From: Gilichinskyi gelida
GTDB lineage: Bacteria; Acidobacteriota; Thermoanaerobaculia; Gp7-AA8
Direction of reading: 5' to 3'
DNA: 64,000 nucleotides
Assembly: GCA_038040385.1 (NCBI GenBank)
Contig: JBBPII010000007.1
Location: 124,001 to 188,000, forward strand
The translations under genes and the position numbers were made by a program. The notes under the pieces were generated by a model. It was not told the origin of the DNA and searched no databases. It worked only from the letters and a program-made list of their open reading frames with translations. Below are positions 9,401 to 16,667 of the stretch, one piece after another (the first letter of the stretch is position 1; the number at the start of each line of letters is the position of its first letter).

Positions 9401-11846
9401 GGTCGTGCTGCGCCGCCTGCTGGACGATACCAACAGCGCGAACAACTCCGCGCAGCAGAACCTCTCCGTCCTGTGGAGCACGACCACGAGTCCGTTCACG
9501 CCGGTGAACTTCTCGTTCCAGGTCACCAATCCAGCGTCCGTCCCCCAGTTGGTCTATTTCCGCGCCGATCAGGTGCCGGCCGGGTGGACGTCGCAGCTGG
9601 TGCCGGAGAAGGCATATCTGGCGCCGGGACAGAAGTTCGTCGGGGCCCTCGTCGTCACCCCGCCGCCGGATGCGCCCAACTGCACCCGGCACGACGTGTT
9701 CGTCACGGCGTGGACGCCGTCGTCGCATACCCTCGTGCGCCTCGGAGGAACGACGGTAGCCGTGAATCTGGCCAAGCTGTCTGGCCTGACCTTCACCGCG
9801 GAAACGCTCGCGTGCACCGAGGAGAACTTCAAGCGCGCCCTCGAGTGGCAGCGGCCCGAAGGGATGCGCGGGGGCGATCAGCGCGACGTCATCGGCAAAA
9901 GCGCGTTACGCTGGGGACCGCAGGCTGCACCGGCCGGCGCGCCGTGGGCCGACCTCCAGTGCATCGTGATCCACCCCAAAGGCTGTACGGACCCCGTGCA
10001 GGCCAACACTGAGATCGTCATCCGCTATCTCGACCCCGACGGCAAGCCCGTCTACCACACGGTCAAGACCGACGCGAACGGCTGCTTCGACGACTTCTTC
10101 GTGGCCACGAGCGGCGGCGCCTGGGATGTCGTCGCCAACCTCCCCGCCGGCAACTGCCTGAGTCCGATCAACGTCGGCGAGATCGTCACTATCACGATTC
10201 CGACCGGCGAGACCGGCACTATCCCGGGGCCCACGCTCGGGAGCGCGGAGCGGATTACGCCGGTCAACTACCGGGCGCGCGGCACGCTGCGGCTGCTCGC
10301 GAAGGGCGCGACGCGCTGCGTCGAGTGCCGCATCGCCGCCATGGAGCACGACCTGCAGAGCCCGTTGACCCCGATAGGCCCCGGCGCTGCCGGGACGCTC
10401 TCCGCCCCGCGCCTGCGCACTGTTTTCGGCGATTCGTCGCTTGTCAACGGGCTGCACGAGGGCGAGGCGACCGTGAGGCTCAGTGACGGCACCATCGTGG
10501 AAGGGGCGATGCACGGGGTGACGAACGCGACTGCCCACGCCGCGCCCGGCGGCGGCGCGGTCATTGGTCTCGAGGGACAGTTCATCGGGCGGGTGGTCAG
10601 CGGAGACCGGCGCGGATGCCGGCTGGTGGCCCAATACGCGCTGCGGTCATCGTCTGACCCTGCGCGCGGATCGGCCCGATTGGACGGCTTGACTGACGGT
10701 GTCTGGGAATGTGCGTGCGGGACTCAAGGGACGACAGCCGTCAATGGTGTCGACCCGCTCCCCGACGGATGTGTGTTCCCACTGTCGGCCGCTGGCAAGG
10801 GGAAACTCGCTCAGACGGAGCGGCGCCACGCCGAGTGCGAGGGCGCAGCCAGTGTCGTCACGCAGCAGGTCGCGGGCGTCGCCACCCTGCCCCCGCGCTC
10901 CCCGACGGTCGCGCCCGCCGCACCCTACGCCGACGCCGCAACGCTTCAAGTCGACTCGATGGTCCTTCTCTACGAGAGCTTCGCGGGAGGGGTCGCCGTC
11001 CACGGCGCGCCGTTCGTGCTCGTGGGGAAGGGCGGGGAGCGAATTCAGGGCCAACTCCATGGCCTCACCCACGTCGACCCGCATCGAACGGCGGCTGCGC
11101 CGACGAAGTCCCATCACTTCGAGGGCATTCTCCGTGGCAGCGTCGATTCGGGCCCGCTGCTCGGATGCCAACTTCGGGGAGTCTACAGTCTGGTCTACGC
11201 AGCGGTGACCACGCTTGCCGCGACTCCAGTCGGGTGGTCGATCACAGGGGCGATCGTCTGTCCATGCGCGAAGCGGGACAGCGCGCGTCCTGCAGCACTG
11301 CCAACGAGACCCAGCGCACCTACCGAGCCCGCATCGCAGACGCCCTCGCTTGAACAGGATGCGATCGCGGCACGTGCACAGGTCGACCGGGAGTTGACGG
11401 CGCGCTTCGGCCGAGCGTCGGACCTTCCACCCGCGGATCGATCACTCGCCGATATCGATGGTGACGGCTGCGTAACGCCGGGTGAGGTCGCGGCAGTTCG
11501 CCTGGCCCGAGAGGACTTTGCGCGTGCCGACACGAACCACGATGGATCGCTGTCAGGGGAGGAGTTCACCGCCAACTACGTCGCCCTGATCCCCGAACGC
11601 CTCCTCAAGGGACTCGATCGCGATGGCAACGGGGAGATCGACTCGACTGAAGCCGGTGCACTCCTACCGTTGAGTCGGCAGGCGGCGGACACCAACTTCG
11701 ATGGCCGGCTCAGCGTGTCGGAGCTCGCGGAGTGGGCGCGGGTGAGTGCGCGGGCGGAGTTCCCACGGCTGGATCTCGATCGCAATGGCACGCTGAGCTT
11801 TGCGGAATACTACGGTAGGAGATCGCCCGGGAAGCGATCACAATAG
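6465..11846 (+). CDS. Giant secreted NHL-repeat / M6-like metallopeptidase / EF-hand protein
   Basis: A protein of 1793 residues with a signal peptide ending near residue 32. Residues about 35-320 are NHL beta-propeller blades (repeated G-x-x-Y-V-A-D-x-x-N-x-R style motifs). Next comes a CARDB-like beta domain, then an M6 (immune-inhibitor-A type) peptidase-like segment near 640-720. Its zinc motif reads H-G-F-G-H at 659-663, where the family has H-E-x-G-H, so the catalytic Glu is missing. More CARDB-like domains follow (around 880-1100). The C-terminus, about 1662-1790, has five EF-hand-type calcium loops of the D-x-D-x-D-G kind. It is likely a calcium-binding extracellular protein, with peptidase activity doubtful. 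It is coupled to the upstream lipoprotein gene by ATGA. Confidence 0.85.
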   Translation: MKILGLHRRGSLYSVLLSGALCAALPSTAEPQSLEFGPPYSITGGFENPFGVAVDGGRLVVADTRNRRLRWTLTSSLTATPTFTDFGYVANATLPTALISPEGIAADGLGHVYVADARLNEARLYTWDAATSNYVYDPNFASTTRNSVAGTAILSPRDVAVGPGGKVYLLDSGNKRVLTATGFSATSWTVLRTDPLLGNAYGLDVAPDGRLYIADTDNHQVIRYEAAGGRTVFGRFGTGAREFRAPRDVAVDVNSRMYVVDTHNHRLQILDVNGQHLFSLGRAPGMGAIQKVAIGSDRHVYIADGDRDAIIAFLGKDAPVPFNGWLRDYLGDTGAEPSDPSFTLGSPDILVRHAADVDIAAAQTAGLQSIAFEHPRFDQDNYVYVTVRNKGTQTLYDAVAKLYWMDPAGTLVFPGEWKDSGFFLGPTAVSAGNGLLAPPVPAGGSTIVGPLRWRPPAPEPAGLGNGTYTVGLRIVHPYDVAPAGAGLAAVRESNNVALRSVHVVRGPFPTGNQNLLAVRARYADDATPIPEGTVTSRVGSLATWASEVSWSTATVDALYRGEITLPETRAYYQDPSRSKLVEMAHDTLDILLTAEPTLLDGVSPLPGDDIGRVIIVTNDTGPDTDWATTGNWPYHLPSGDRYLTVSVQGMNDATPAYEHGFGHQLGLLDLYAYPNVSFPRPFANGWDAMAKPFTGVHPTTWLKERATWIIEHNAKVHFVPRPARGTTFSTGTSPLPLEYQAMAAAGQPVAVAIGLTEGVGTFTDETAFYYLEARSPTMGAADAALPGSGVLMYYVNTQIPQGQGPIILRDHGTSTPGLADAAIPAGGIESPAGTGITATVKSGPAGGPPFVIDLTYMPPLTGYDVSIKTGDPAWTSPDIWVDNQSDGYDVESGRVPTDNGDVAIGKEENRIYARVHNTGPADAFDIEVAFFISEPYHTVGGEADFTFLKSVVIPRHQPGDTTVFVTWTPTVNDPHTCVKVVLRRLLDDTNSANNSAQQNLSVLWSTTTSPFTPVNFSFQVTNPASVPQLVYFRADQVPAGWTSQLVPEKAYLAPGQKFVGALVVTPPPDAPNCTRHDVFVTAWTPSSHTLVRLGGTTVAVNLAKLSGLTFTAETLACTEENFKRALEWQRPEGMRGGDQRDVIGKSALRWGPQAAPAGAPWADLQCIVIHPKGCTDPVQANTEIVIRYLDPDGKPVYHTVKTDANGCFDDFFVATSGGAWDVVANLPAGNCLSPINVGEIVTITIPTGETGTIPGPTLGSAERITPVNYRARGTLRLLAKGATRCVECRIAAMEHDLQSPLTPIGPGAAGTLSAPRLRTVFGDSSLVNGLHEGEATVRLSDGTIVEGAMHGVTNATAHAAPGGGAVIGLEGQFIGRVVSGDRRGCRLVAQYALRSSSDPARGSARLDGLTDGVWECACGTQGTTAVNGVDPLPDGCVFPLSAAGKGKLAQTERRHAECEGAASVVTQQVAGVATLPPRSPTVAPAAPYADAATLQVDSMVLLYESFAGGVAVHGAPFVLVGKGGERIQGQLHGLTHVDPHRTAAAPTKSHHFEGILRGSVDSGPLLGCQLRGVYSLVYAAVTTLAATPVGWSITGAIVCPCAKRDSARPAALPTRPSAPTEPASQTPSLEQDAIAARAQVDRELTARFGRASDLPPADRSLADIDGDGCVTPGEVAAVRLAREDFARADTNHDGSLSGEEFTANYVALIPERLLKGLDRDGNGEIDSTEAGALLPLSRQAADTNFDGRLSVSELAEWARVSARAEFPRLDLDRNGTLSFAEYYGRRSPGKRSQ

Positions 11847-11954
11847 TGTGGTGTCGTTTCGCGCGGCGACGTAGTACGTGGGAACCGCGAAGAGCGTCAC
11901 CAGCGTCGAAAGGCGGAGCCTCCCGATCAACAACAGCGCGCGCGCCTTTTGCAG
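11838..11954 (-). pseudogene. Relic of an RND efflux transporter C-terminus
   Basis: Read on the minus strand, about 38 codons ending at TGA (11840-11838) encode a segment containing STLVTLFAVPTYYVAARND. This closely resembles the end of AcrB/HAE1-type pumps (S-T-L-x-T-L-x-V-V-P-x-x-Y). Nothing upstream continues the protein, so it is a fragment. It abuts a MATE relic on the other strand. Confidence 0.5.
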
Positions 11955-12203
11955 CTCCGCAACCGCAGCGGCGCCGGCGACACGAAGTACACGCTCTACG
12001 CGAATCTTCTCGGTCACTGGTGCATCGGTTTGCCGGTCGCCCTCCTCCTCGGCTTCCGCCTGCGCTTGGGAGTCGTCGGACTCTGGTGGGGACTCTGCGC
12101 CGGCCTCACCGTCGTCGCCGTGCTGCTTTTCCTTCGATTCGAGAGGTTGTCACGAACGGCGATCGAGCCCCTTCGATCTGCACTGCCGTCAAGGAGACTG
12201 TGA
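11949..12203 (+). pseudogene. Relic of a MATE-family efflux pump C-terminus
   Basis: An 84-codon frame contains S-G-A-G-D-T-K, then NLLGHWCIGLPVALLLGF and a final hydrophobic helix with GLWWGLCAGLTVV. These are the last transmembrane helices of MATE multidrug exporters (family pattern R-G-A-G-D-T-R...G-L-P). The ten or so preceding helices are absent, so this is a remnant. The rest of the 600-bp space up to the next gene holds only the RND relic and the promoter region of the gamma-glutamyltransferase gene. Confidence 0.6.
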
Positions 12204-12417
12204 TGAACGTTCCGCGGAATTCTCCCGCGAGATGACGCTGCAGAAGATGAAATTGAGCCAAAAGTAGGAGTGGGGGGGAGGGATTTCTCCGAGTTCGGCA
12301 ACACCCTGGTGGGTCGCGCACGATTGAGGTTTCCGTGTCGACGGAGTCGGTCTCCTGTCGGCCGTTGGGCTTCCTCTCGTGCGTGGCCCGCTTTCCCGTC
12401 GTTTGCGCGCGGCCGAC

Positions 12418-12445
12418 TAGAATACGCGCGCCGCACAGGGAGGAA
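12418..12445 (+). promoter_or_regulatory. Promoter -10 box and Shine-Dalgarno of the ggt gene
   Basis: TAGAAT at 12418-12423 is a good -10 box. Twenty-four bases separate it from the ATG at 12448, and that leader contains GGGAGGAAAG. This is one of the minority of genes here with a normal leader and ribosome-binding site. Confidence 0.5.
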
Positions 12446-12447
12446 AG

Positions 12448-14244
12448 ATGCCCGCTCGCCGTCTCCTCGCCCTCGCCCTCGCTCTGCTCGCCGCGTCGCC
12501 GCTCGTCGCGCAGCGAACGCAAAAGCCGCCGCTGCACGGCAAGCATTGGATGGGCATCACCGGCAAGCCGCTCGCGGCCACCGCCGGCGCGATGATCTTT
12601 CAAAAGGGCGGCAACGCCGTCGACGCCGCCGCGGCGATGATCGCCGCCACGTGCACCATGTGGGACACCCTCAGTTGGGGCGGCGAGACGCAGGCCCTGA
12701 TCTACAACCCTCACACCAGGAAGGTCATCGGTATCAACGCCCTCGGCGTGGCGCCCACCGGCGCGACCGCGGACTTCTTCAAGTCGAAGAACATGAAGCA
12801 TCCGCCGGAGTACGGCCCTCTCGCCGCCGTCACCCCCGGCACGCCCGGCGGGATCATCACCATGGTCGCGGAGTTCGGGAAGCTGTCACTGAAAGACGTT
12901 CTCGGTCCGGCCATCGAGATGGCTGACGGCTATCCGATCGAGGCGCAACTGGTGAATACCGTCGCCCGAGAAAAGAATCGCATTAAACAGTGGCCTTATT
13001 CAAGCGCTCTATTCCTTAATGATTTGAAGCCTGGGCAGATCTTCAAGCAGCCCGACCTCGCCGCCACGCTCCGCAAGCTGGTCGAGGCGGAGCAGGACGC
13101 ACTCCAGCGCGGCAAGTCGCGCAAGGAGGCGATTTACGCCGCCTACGACCGCTTCTACAAAGGCGACATCGCCAAGGAGATCGTGCGCGGCGTCCAGGAA
13201 CAGGGCGGGCTCTTCACCGCCGACGACCTGGCGAAGTGGCAAGTGCACATCGAAGAGCCGGTGTCGACGAACTACAAAGGCATCGACGTCTACAAGCTCA
13301 ACGTCTGGACCCAGGGCCCAGCGATGCTCGAGGCGCTCAATATCCTCGAAGCCTCCGACCTCCGCGCGATGGGCTACAACAGCGCGCGTTACATCCACAC
13401 CGTCTACCAGTCGATCAGCCTCGCCTTTGCCGATCGCGACTTCTACTTCGGCGACATCTACTTCCCGCCCGAGGAGCCGGTGCGGGGGATCCTGTCGAAG
13501 GAGTTCGCTCGAGAGCGCGCGAAGCTGATCAACGCCACCCGCAACGATCCGAACATCCTTCCCGGCGATCCCTATCCGTTTCAGAACGCGACCAATCCGT
13601 TCGCCGAGCTACTGAAGAAGTTCCCGTCGACGGCGACGGCCGGACGCGCCGCGGGCGAAGGCGGCGGGACGACCTCGGTCGAAACCGTCGACGCCGAGGG
13701 GTGGGCGGTGTCCGTCACCCCGAGCGGCGGGTGGGTGCCGGCGGTCATCGCCGGCCGCACAGGCATCGGACTGAGCCAGCGGATGCAGAGCTTCGTCACC
13801 GACCCGGCCGAGAACCCCTTCAACGTCGTCGAGCCGGGGAAACACCCGCGGGTGACGCTGACTCCGACCCTCGCTCTGAAGGACGGCGCGCCCTATCTCG
13901 TCTTCTCAGTTCAGGGCGGCGACAGCCAGGACCAGAACCTCCTGCAGTTTTTCCTCAACGTAGTGGAGTTCGGGATGACCGTGCAGGAGGCGACAGAGGC
14001 GGCGAATTTCAATACCTTTCAGTTCCGCAACTCCTTTGGCGAGCACGAGATTCGTCCCGGACGGATCCTCCTCAACGAGGCCACGCCTCCATGGGTGCGC
14101 TCGGAGCTGCGGCGGATGGGCTACACGACGGTCTTCGAGGAGCGGACTTCGGGCCCGATCAACGCGATCTTCGTCGACCGCGCCCATGGCTCGTTTTGGG
14201 GTGGGTCGAGCAACCATGGCGAGGACTACGGAATTGGGTGGTAG
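12448..14244 (+). CDS. ggt: Gamma-glutamyltransferase
   Basis: A protein of 598 residues. It cleaves or transfers the gamma-glutamyl group of glutathione and related peptides. A short signal peptide (residues 1-22) points to the periplasm. The early motif with GGNAVDAAAAM is the family's N-terminal hallmark. The small-subunit nucleophile is the first Thr of G-G-G-T-T-S-V-E (about Thr408), where the precursor self-cleaves. The usual TTH is TTS here, so the flanking residue differs from E. coli. Downstream, the conserved glycine-rich and arginine regions are present. A cytochrome gene follows after 22 bp and could share the transcript. Confidence 0.9.
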   Translation: MPARRLLALALALLAASPLVAQRTQKPPLHGKHWMGITGKPLAATAGAMIFQKGGNAVDAAAAMIAATCTMWDTLSWGGETQALIYNPHTRKVIGINALGVAPTGATADFFKSKNMKHPPEYGPLAAVTPGTPGGIITMVAEFGKLSLKDVLGPAIEMADGYPIEAQLVNTVAREKNRIKQWPYSSALFLNDLKPGQIFKQPDLAATLRKLVEAEQDALQRGKSRKEAIYAAYDRFYKGDIAKEIVRGVQEQGGLFTADDLAKWQVHIEEPVSTNYKGIDVYKLNVWTQGPAMLEALNILEASDLRAMGYNSARYIHTVYQSISLAFADRDFYFGDIYFPPEEPVRGILSKEFARERAKLINATRNDPNILPGDPYPFQNATNPFAELLKKFPSTATAGRAAGEGGGTTSVETVDAEGWAVSVTPSGGWVPAVIAGRTGIGLSQRMQSFVTDPAENPFNVVEPGKHPRVTLTPTLALKDGAPYLVFSVQGGDSQDQNLLQFFLNVVEFGMTVQEATEAANFNTFQFRNSFGEHEIRPGRILLNEATPPWVRSELRRMGYTTVFEERTSGPINAIFVDRAHGSFWGGSSNHGEDYGIGW

Positions 14245-14266
14245 ATTTGCAAGCGAGGAGTAGCAA

Positions 14267-14710
14267 ATGTTGACTCGAACTCGCCCCCTCGCTCTCGCCA
14301 CCGCCCTTGTTTTCGCCGCTTGCACCGCCATGCAGCAGCAGAAGTCGCAGATCCGCGCCGACGAAGGCGTCTTCCACAACCTGCAGGTCTTTCCGCAGAA
14401 CATCACCCACGACGAGCTGATCTCGGCTATGCGCGGCTTCACCCGCGGCCTTGGCGTCAAATGCGATCACTGCCACGTCCCGAACCCGCCCGGATCGAAG
14501 GAAGTGTTCGACTTCCCGAACGACTCGAAACCGGAGAAGAAGGCGGCGCGCGTGATGCTGCGCATGACGCGGGCGATCAACGCGAACTACGTCTCCAAGG
14601 TCAACGAGCACGGGACGTCGGTGACGTGCTGGACCTGCCATCGCGGCCAGACCGTGCCCGAGGGGCCGGGCGCCGCGCCGGCCGCGACGTCGACCGCGCC
14701 GCCAGTGTAG
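14267..14710 (+). CDS. Small lipoprotein c-type cytochrome (two CxxCH motifs)
   Basis: A protein of 147 residues. The N-terminus is a lipoprotein signal with A-A-C at residue 19. Two heme-binding motifs are visible: CDHCH at 66-70 and CWTCH at 121-125, so two covalent hemes are possible. The family resembles the photosynthetic-reaction-centre-cytochrome-subunit-like proteins common in Acidobacteriota, which occur in non-phototrophs. GAGGAG before the ATG is a good ribosome-binding site. The TAG stop lies in the left end of a palindromic repeat, so the original C-terminus may have been altered. Confidence 0.85.
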   Translation: MLTRTRPLALATALVFAACTAMQQQKSQIRADEGVFHNLQVFPQNITHDELISAMRGFTRGLGVKCDHCHVPNPPGSKEVFDFPNDSKPEKKAARVMLRMTRAINANYVSKVNEHGTSVTCWTCHRGQTVPEGPGAAPAATSTAPPV

Positions 14711-14759
14711 GCGCGCCCGCTCCGGGCGCGCACGGCGGCCGGAGCGGCCGCCGCTACAC
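14705..14759. repeat. Palindromic repeat, family B (GTGTAG...CTACAC)
   Basis: A 55-bp element bounded by GTGTAG and CTACAC with two internal GC-rich inverted pairs (GCGCGCCCG / CGGGCGCGC and CGGCCGGAGCGGCCG). It supplies the stop of the cytochrome gene. It belongs to the same style as elements at 41520, 46727, 48290 and 60683. Confidence 0.6.
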
Positions 14760-14785
14760 CCGCAGCCGTTTTCCCAAAACCCACG

Positions 14786-14791
14786 TATATA
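14786..14791 (+). promoter_or_regulatory. Promoter -10 box of the ECF sigma gene (leaderless type)
   Basis: TATATA ends 8 nt before the ATG at 14800, with no Shine-Dalgarno between. Transcription would start at or next to the start codon. Confidence 0.4.
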
Positions 14792-14799
14792 CCCTCCGA

Positions 14800-15333
14800 A
14801 TGAGCGCTTTGCTCGCAGAGGAAGGCGATGACGTCCTGCGGCGCGCGCAGAGCGGCGACGGCGACGCCTTCGCCGTGCTGGTCGGCGACCACGAGTCGAT
14901 GGTGTTCAGTATCGCCTGGTATTTCTTCGGCGACCGCAATCGCGGCGAGGAGATCGCGCAGGACGTCTTCCTCCAGCTTTACCGCAACCTGGACAAGATC
15001 GAGACCCGCGCGCATCTGGTGTTTTGGCTGCGGCAGGTGACCTCGCGCCGCTGCATCGATGAAGTGCGTCGCGCGGGTCCGCGCCGCATCAGCCTCGACG
15101 ACGCGGGCGACCTGCCGGTCGCCTCGGCGGCGGCGAGCGATCCGCTGGCGGCGCGGCGGCTTCGGCAGATGATTGCGGCGCTACCGCAGCGGCAGCGCAT
15201 CATCATCACTCTGCGGTATCAGGAAGATCTCGATCCCTCCGACATCGGCCGCATCGTCGGCATGCCGGTCAACACCATCAAGAGCCATCTGCACCGGGCG
15301 ATCCTCGCGCTGCGTAAGAAGATGGGAGTTTAG
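14800..15333 (+). CDS. ECF-type RNA polymerase sigma factor
   Basis: A protein of 177 residues, the usual size for an ECF sigma-70. Region 2 spans about residues 22-90, with the D-x-x-Q-D-V-F-L pattern and a W-L-x-x-x-x-R-R-x-I-D end. Region 4 spans about 122-175 and is a helix-turn-helix ending in N-T-I-K-S-H-L-H-R-A. It redirects core RNA polymerase to its own promoters. The next gene, 2 bp away, is a small membrane protein placed like an anti-sigma factor, and two DUF4252-type secreted proteins follow. The layout suggests an envelope-responsive regulon. Confidence 0.88.
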   Translation: MSALLAEEGDDVLRRAQSGDGDAFAVLVGDHESMVFSIAWYFFGDRNRGEEIAQDVFLQLYRNLDKIETRAHLVFWLRQVTSRRCIDEVRRAGPRRISLDDAGDLPVASAAASDPLAARRLRQMIAALPQRQRIIITLRYQEDLDPSDIGRIVGMPVNTIKSHLHRAILALRKKMGV

Positions 15334-15335
15334 CC

Positions 15336-15623
15336 ATGAGTCTGGAAACCGATCTGAAAGACGCGCTTCGCCGGGTGCCGGCGCCCGAGGGGTTCGCGAA
15401 CCGGGTTATGGGGCGGGTCAGGAATGCCGACCGCCATCCCACCCGCTCGACCTGGTGGCGCGCCATCGCCGCCACCCTCCTCCTCGCCACCATCCTCGGC
15501 GGGTGGGAGGTGCACCGCCAGCGCGAAGGGCAGCGCGCGCGAGAGCAGGTGCTGCTCGCGCTGCGCATCACCGGCGAGAAGGTGGCGCATGTCCAGCGCG
15601 GGGTCCGCGACATCACACGTTGA
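15336..15623 (+). CDS. Small single-pass membrane protein, putative anti-sigma factor
   Basis: A protein of 95 residues. About 42 cytoplasmic residues (containing P-A-P-E-G-F-A-N-R-V-M, a pattern common at the start of anti-sigma-like proteins) precede one transmembrane helix at about 44-62. A short charged helix follows. It starts 2 bp after the ECF sigma stop, which is the classical position of an anti-sigma partner. No zinc-binding HxxxCxxC motif is visible, so it is not a ZAS-type factor. Function is inferred from position and topology. Confidence 0.7.
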   Translation: MSLETDLKDALRRVPAPEGFANRVMGRVRNADRHPTRSTWWRAIAATLLLATILGGWEVHRQREGQRAREQVLLALRITGEKVAHVQRGVRDITR

Positions 15624-15637
15624 GAAAGGAAACCACC

Positions 15638-16171
15638 ATGCGTCGTTGCATCGTCTTCGCCGTCCTCGTCTTCTCCGCCGCCGCGCTGCACGCGCAGCGG
15701 ATTCACATCGACCTCCCCGCGTCGCTGGCCGCCAAGGCCTCCGAGTCGGTCGACGTCACCCTCGACGGCGCTCTCCTCCGCCTCGCCGCCAAGTTCCTCG
15801 GCAATGACGGCGACGAGCGCGTGGCCCGCGACATGATCAGCAGGCTCGAAGGCATCTACGTGAAGTCGTACGAGTTCGACGAGGACGGCGCGTACGACCG
15901 CTCCATCCTCGACGGCATCCGCAAGCAGATCGGCCCGAGCTGGAAGCGCCTGGTGCAGGTGAAGAGCCGCCACCGCGAGAACGTCGAGATCTATGCCGAC
16001 ATGCGCGGCGAGAACGTCGCCGGCCTGCTGGTGCTCGCCGCCGAGCCGCGCGAGCTCACCATCGTCAACCTGGTCGGCCCGATCGACCTGGAGAAGCTGG
16101 CCAACCTGGAAGGGCACTTCGGCATCCCCAGGGTCACCAAGAATTCAAAGAGGGAGCGGGACAATGACTAA
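15638..16171 (+). CDS. Secreted DUF4252-domain protein
   Basis: A protein of 177 residues. A signal peptide (1-20) ends at A-L-H-A-Q. The body matches the DUF4252 pattern: an early helical S-x-x-V-D-V-T segment, a K-S-Y-E-F-D-E-D-G middle, then W-K-R-L-V-Q-V, E-N-V-E-I-Y and L-L-V-L-A-A-E-P-R-E-L-T-I-V-N. The family's biochemical role is unknown. It is frequently encoded next to ECF sigma genes. Its stop overlaps the start of the next gene by 8 bp, so the two are translationally coupled. Confidence 0.8.
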   Translation: MRRCIVFAVLVFSAAALHAQRIHIDLPASLAAKASESVDVTLDGALLRLAAKFLGNDGDERVARDMISRLEGIYVKSYEFDEDGAYDRSILDGIRKQIGPSWKRLVQVKSRHRENVEIYADMRGENVAGLLVLAAEPRELTIVNLVGPIDLEKLANLEGHFGIPRVTKNSKRERDND

Positions 16172-16643
16172 GCGCTTGGCCTTCGCAGTTCTCCTCGCCG
16201 TGGTGGTCGCCGCGCCGCTGCGCGCCGACTTCGATTCCCTGGTGCGCGCCGTCGGCGGGATACGCGGCATGCACCGCATCCCTCTTCCCGGCATCAGCTT
16301 GGTGCGCTTCGCGGTCTGGATGGTCCACCCCAAGGGCGTGCACGACGTGCAGCTCGCCACGTTCACACGAAAGGGCGGCGATCTCGAAGGAGCCGAATTC
16401 CAAGCGCTGCTGCGCGAGCACGCCGAAGCCGGCTACCGGCCGTTGGTGCAAGCGCATTCGAGGAGCGGCCGCCAGCTGACGCTCATCTGGGCGCGTCCGA
16501 CAAGCGGCGATCTCGTCGAGCTGCTGCTGGTCGCGCACGAGTCGCGAGACCAAACGGTCGTTCTACGTACGGTAGTGGACTTGGAAACCATGGCCCGCGA
16601 AATCACCCATCCCCGTCGGGCGACGCGCGTCGCGCGGAGGTAG
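16164..16643 (+). CDS. Diverged second DUF4252-like secreted protein
   Basis: A protein of 159 residues with a signal peptide ending near residue 22. No family is obvious at first sight. Its C-terminal half lines up by eye with the preceding DUF4252 protein: Y-R-P-L-V-Q against W-K-R-L-V-Q, L-T-L-I-W-A against V-E-I-Y-A, L-V-E-L-L-L-V-A-H-E-S-R against V-A-G-L-L-V-L-A-A-E-P-R, and V-D-L-E-T-M-A against I-D-L-E-K-L-A. It is probably an ancient tandem duplicate. It is the last gene of the sigma-factor operon. Confidence 0.7.
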   Translation: MTKRLAFAVLLAVVVAAPLRADFDSLVRAVGGIRGMHRIPLPGISLVRFAVWMVHPKGVHDVQLATFTRKGGDLEGAEFQALLREHAEAGYRPLVQAHSRSGRQLTLIWARPTSGDLVELLLVAHESRDQTVVLRTVVDLETMAREITHPRRATRVARR

Positions 16644-16667
16644 CGTTAGAATGCTCCCTCCCAAAAC

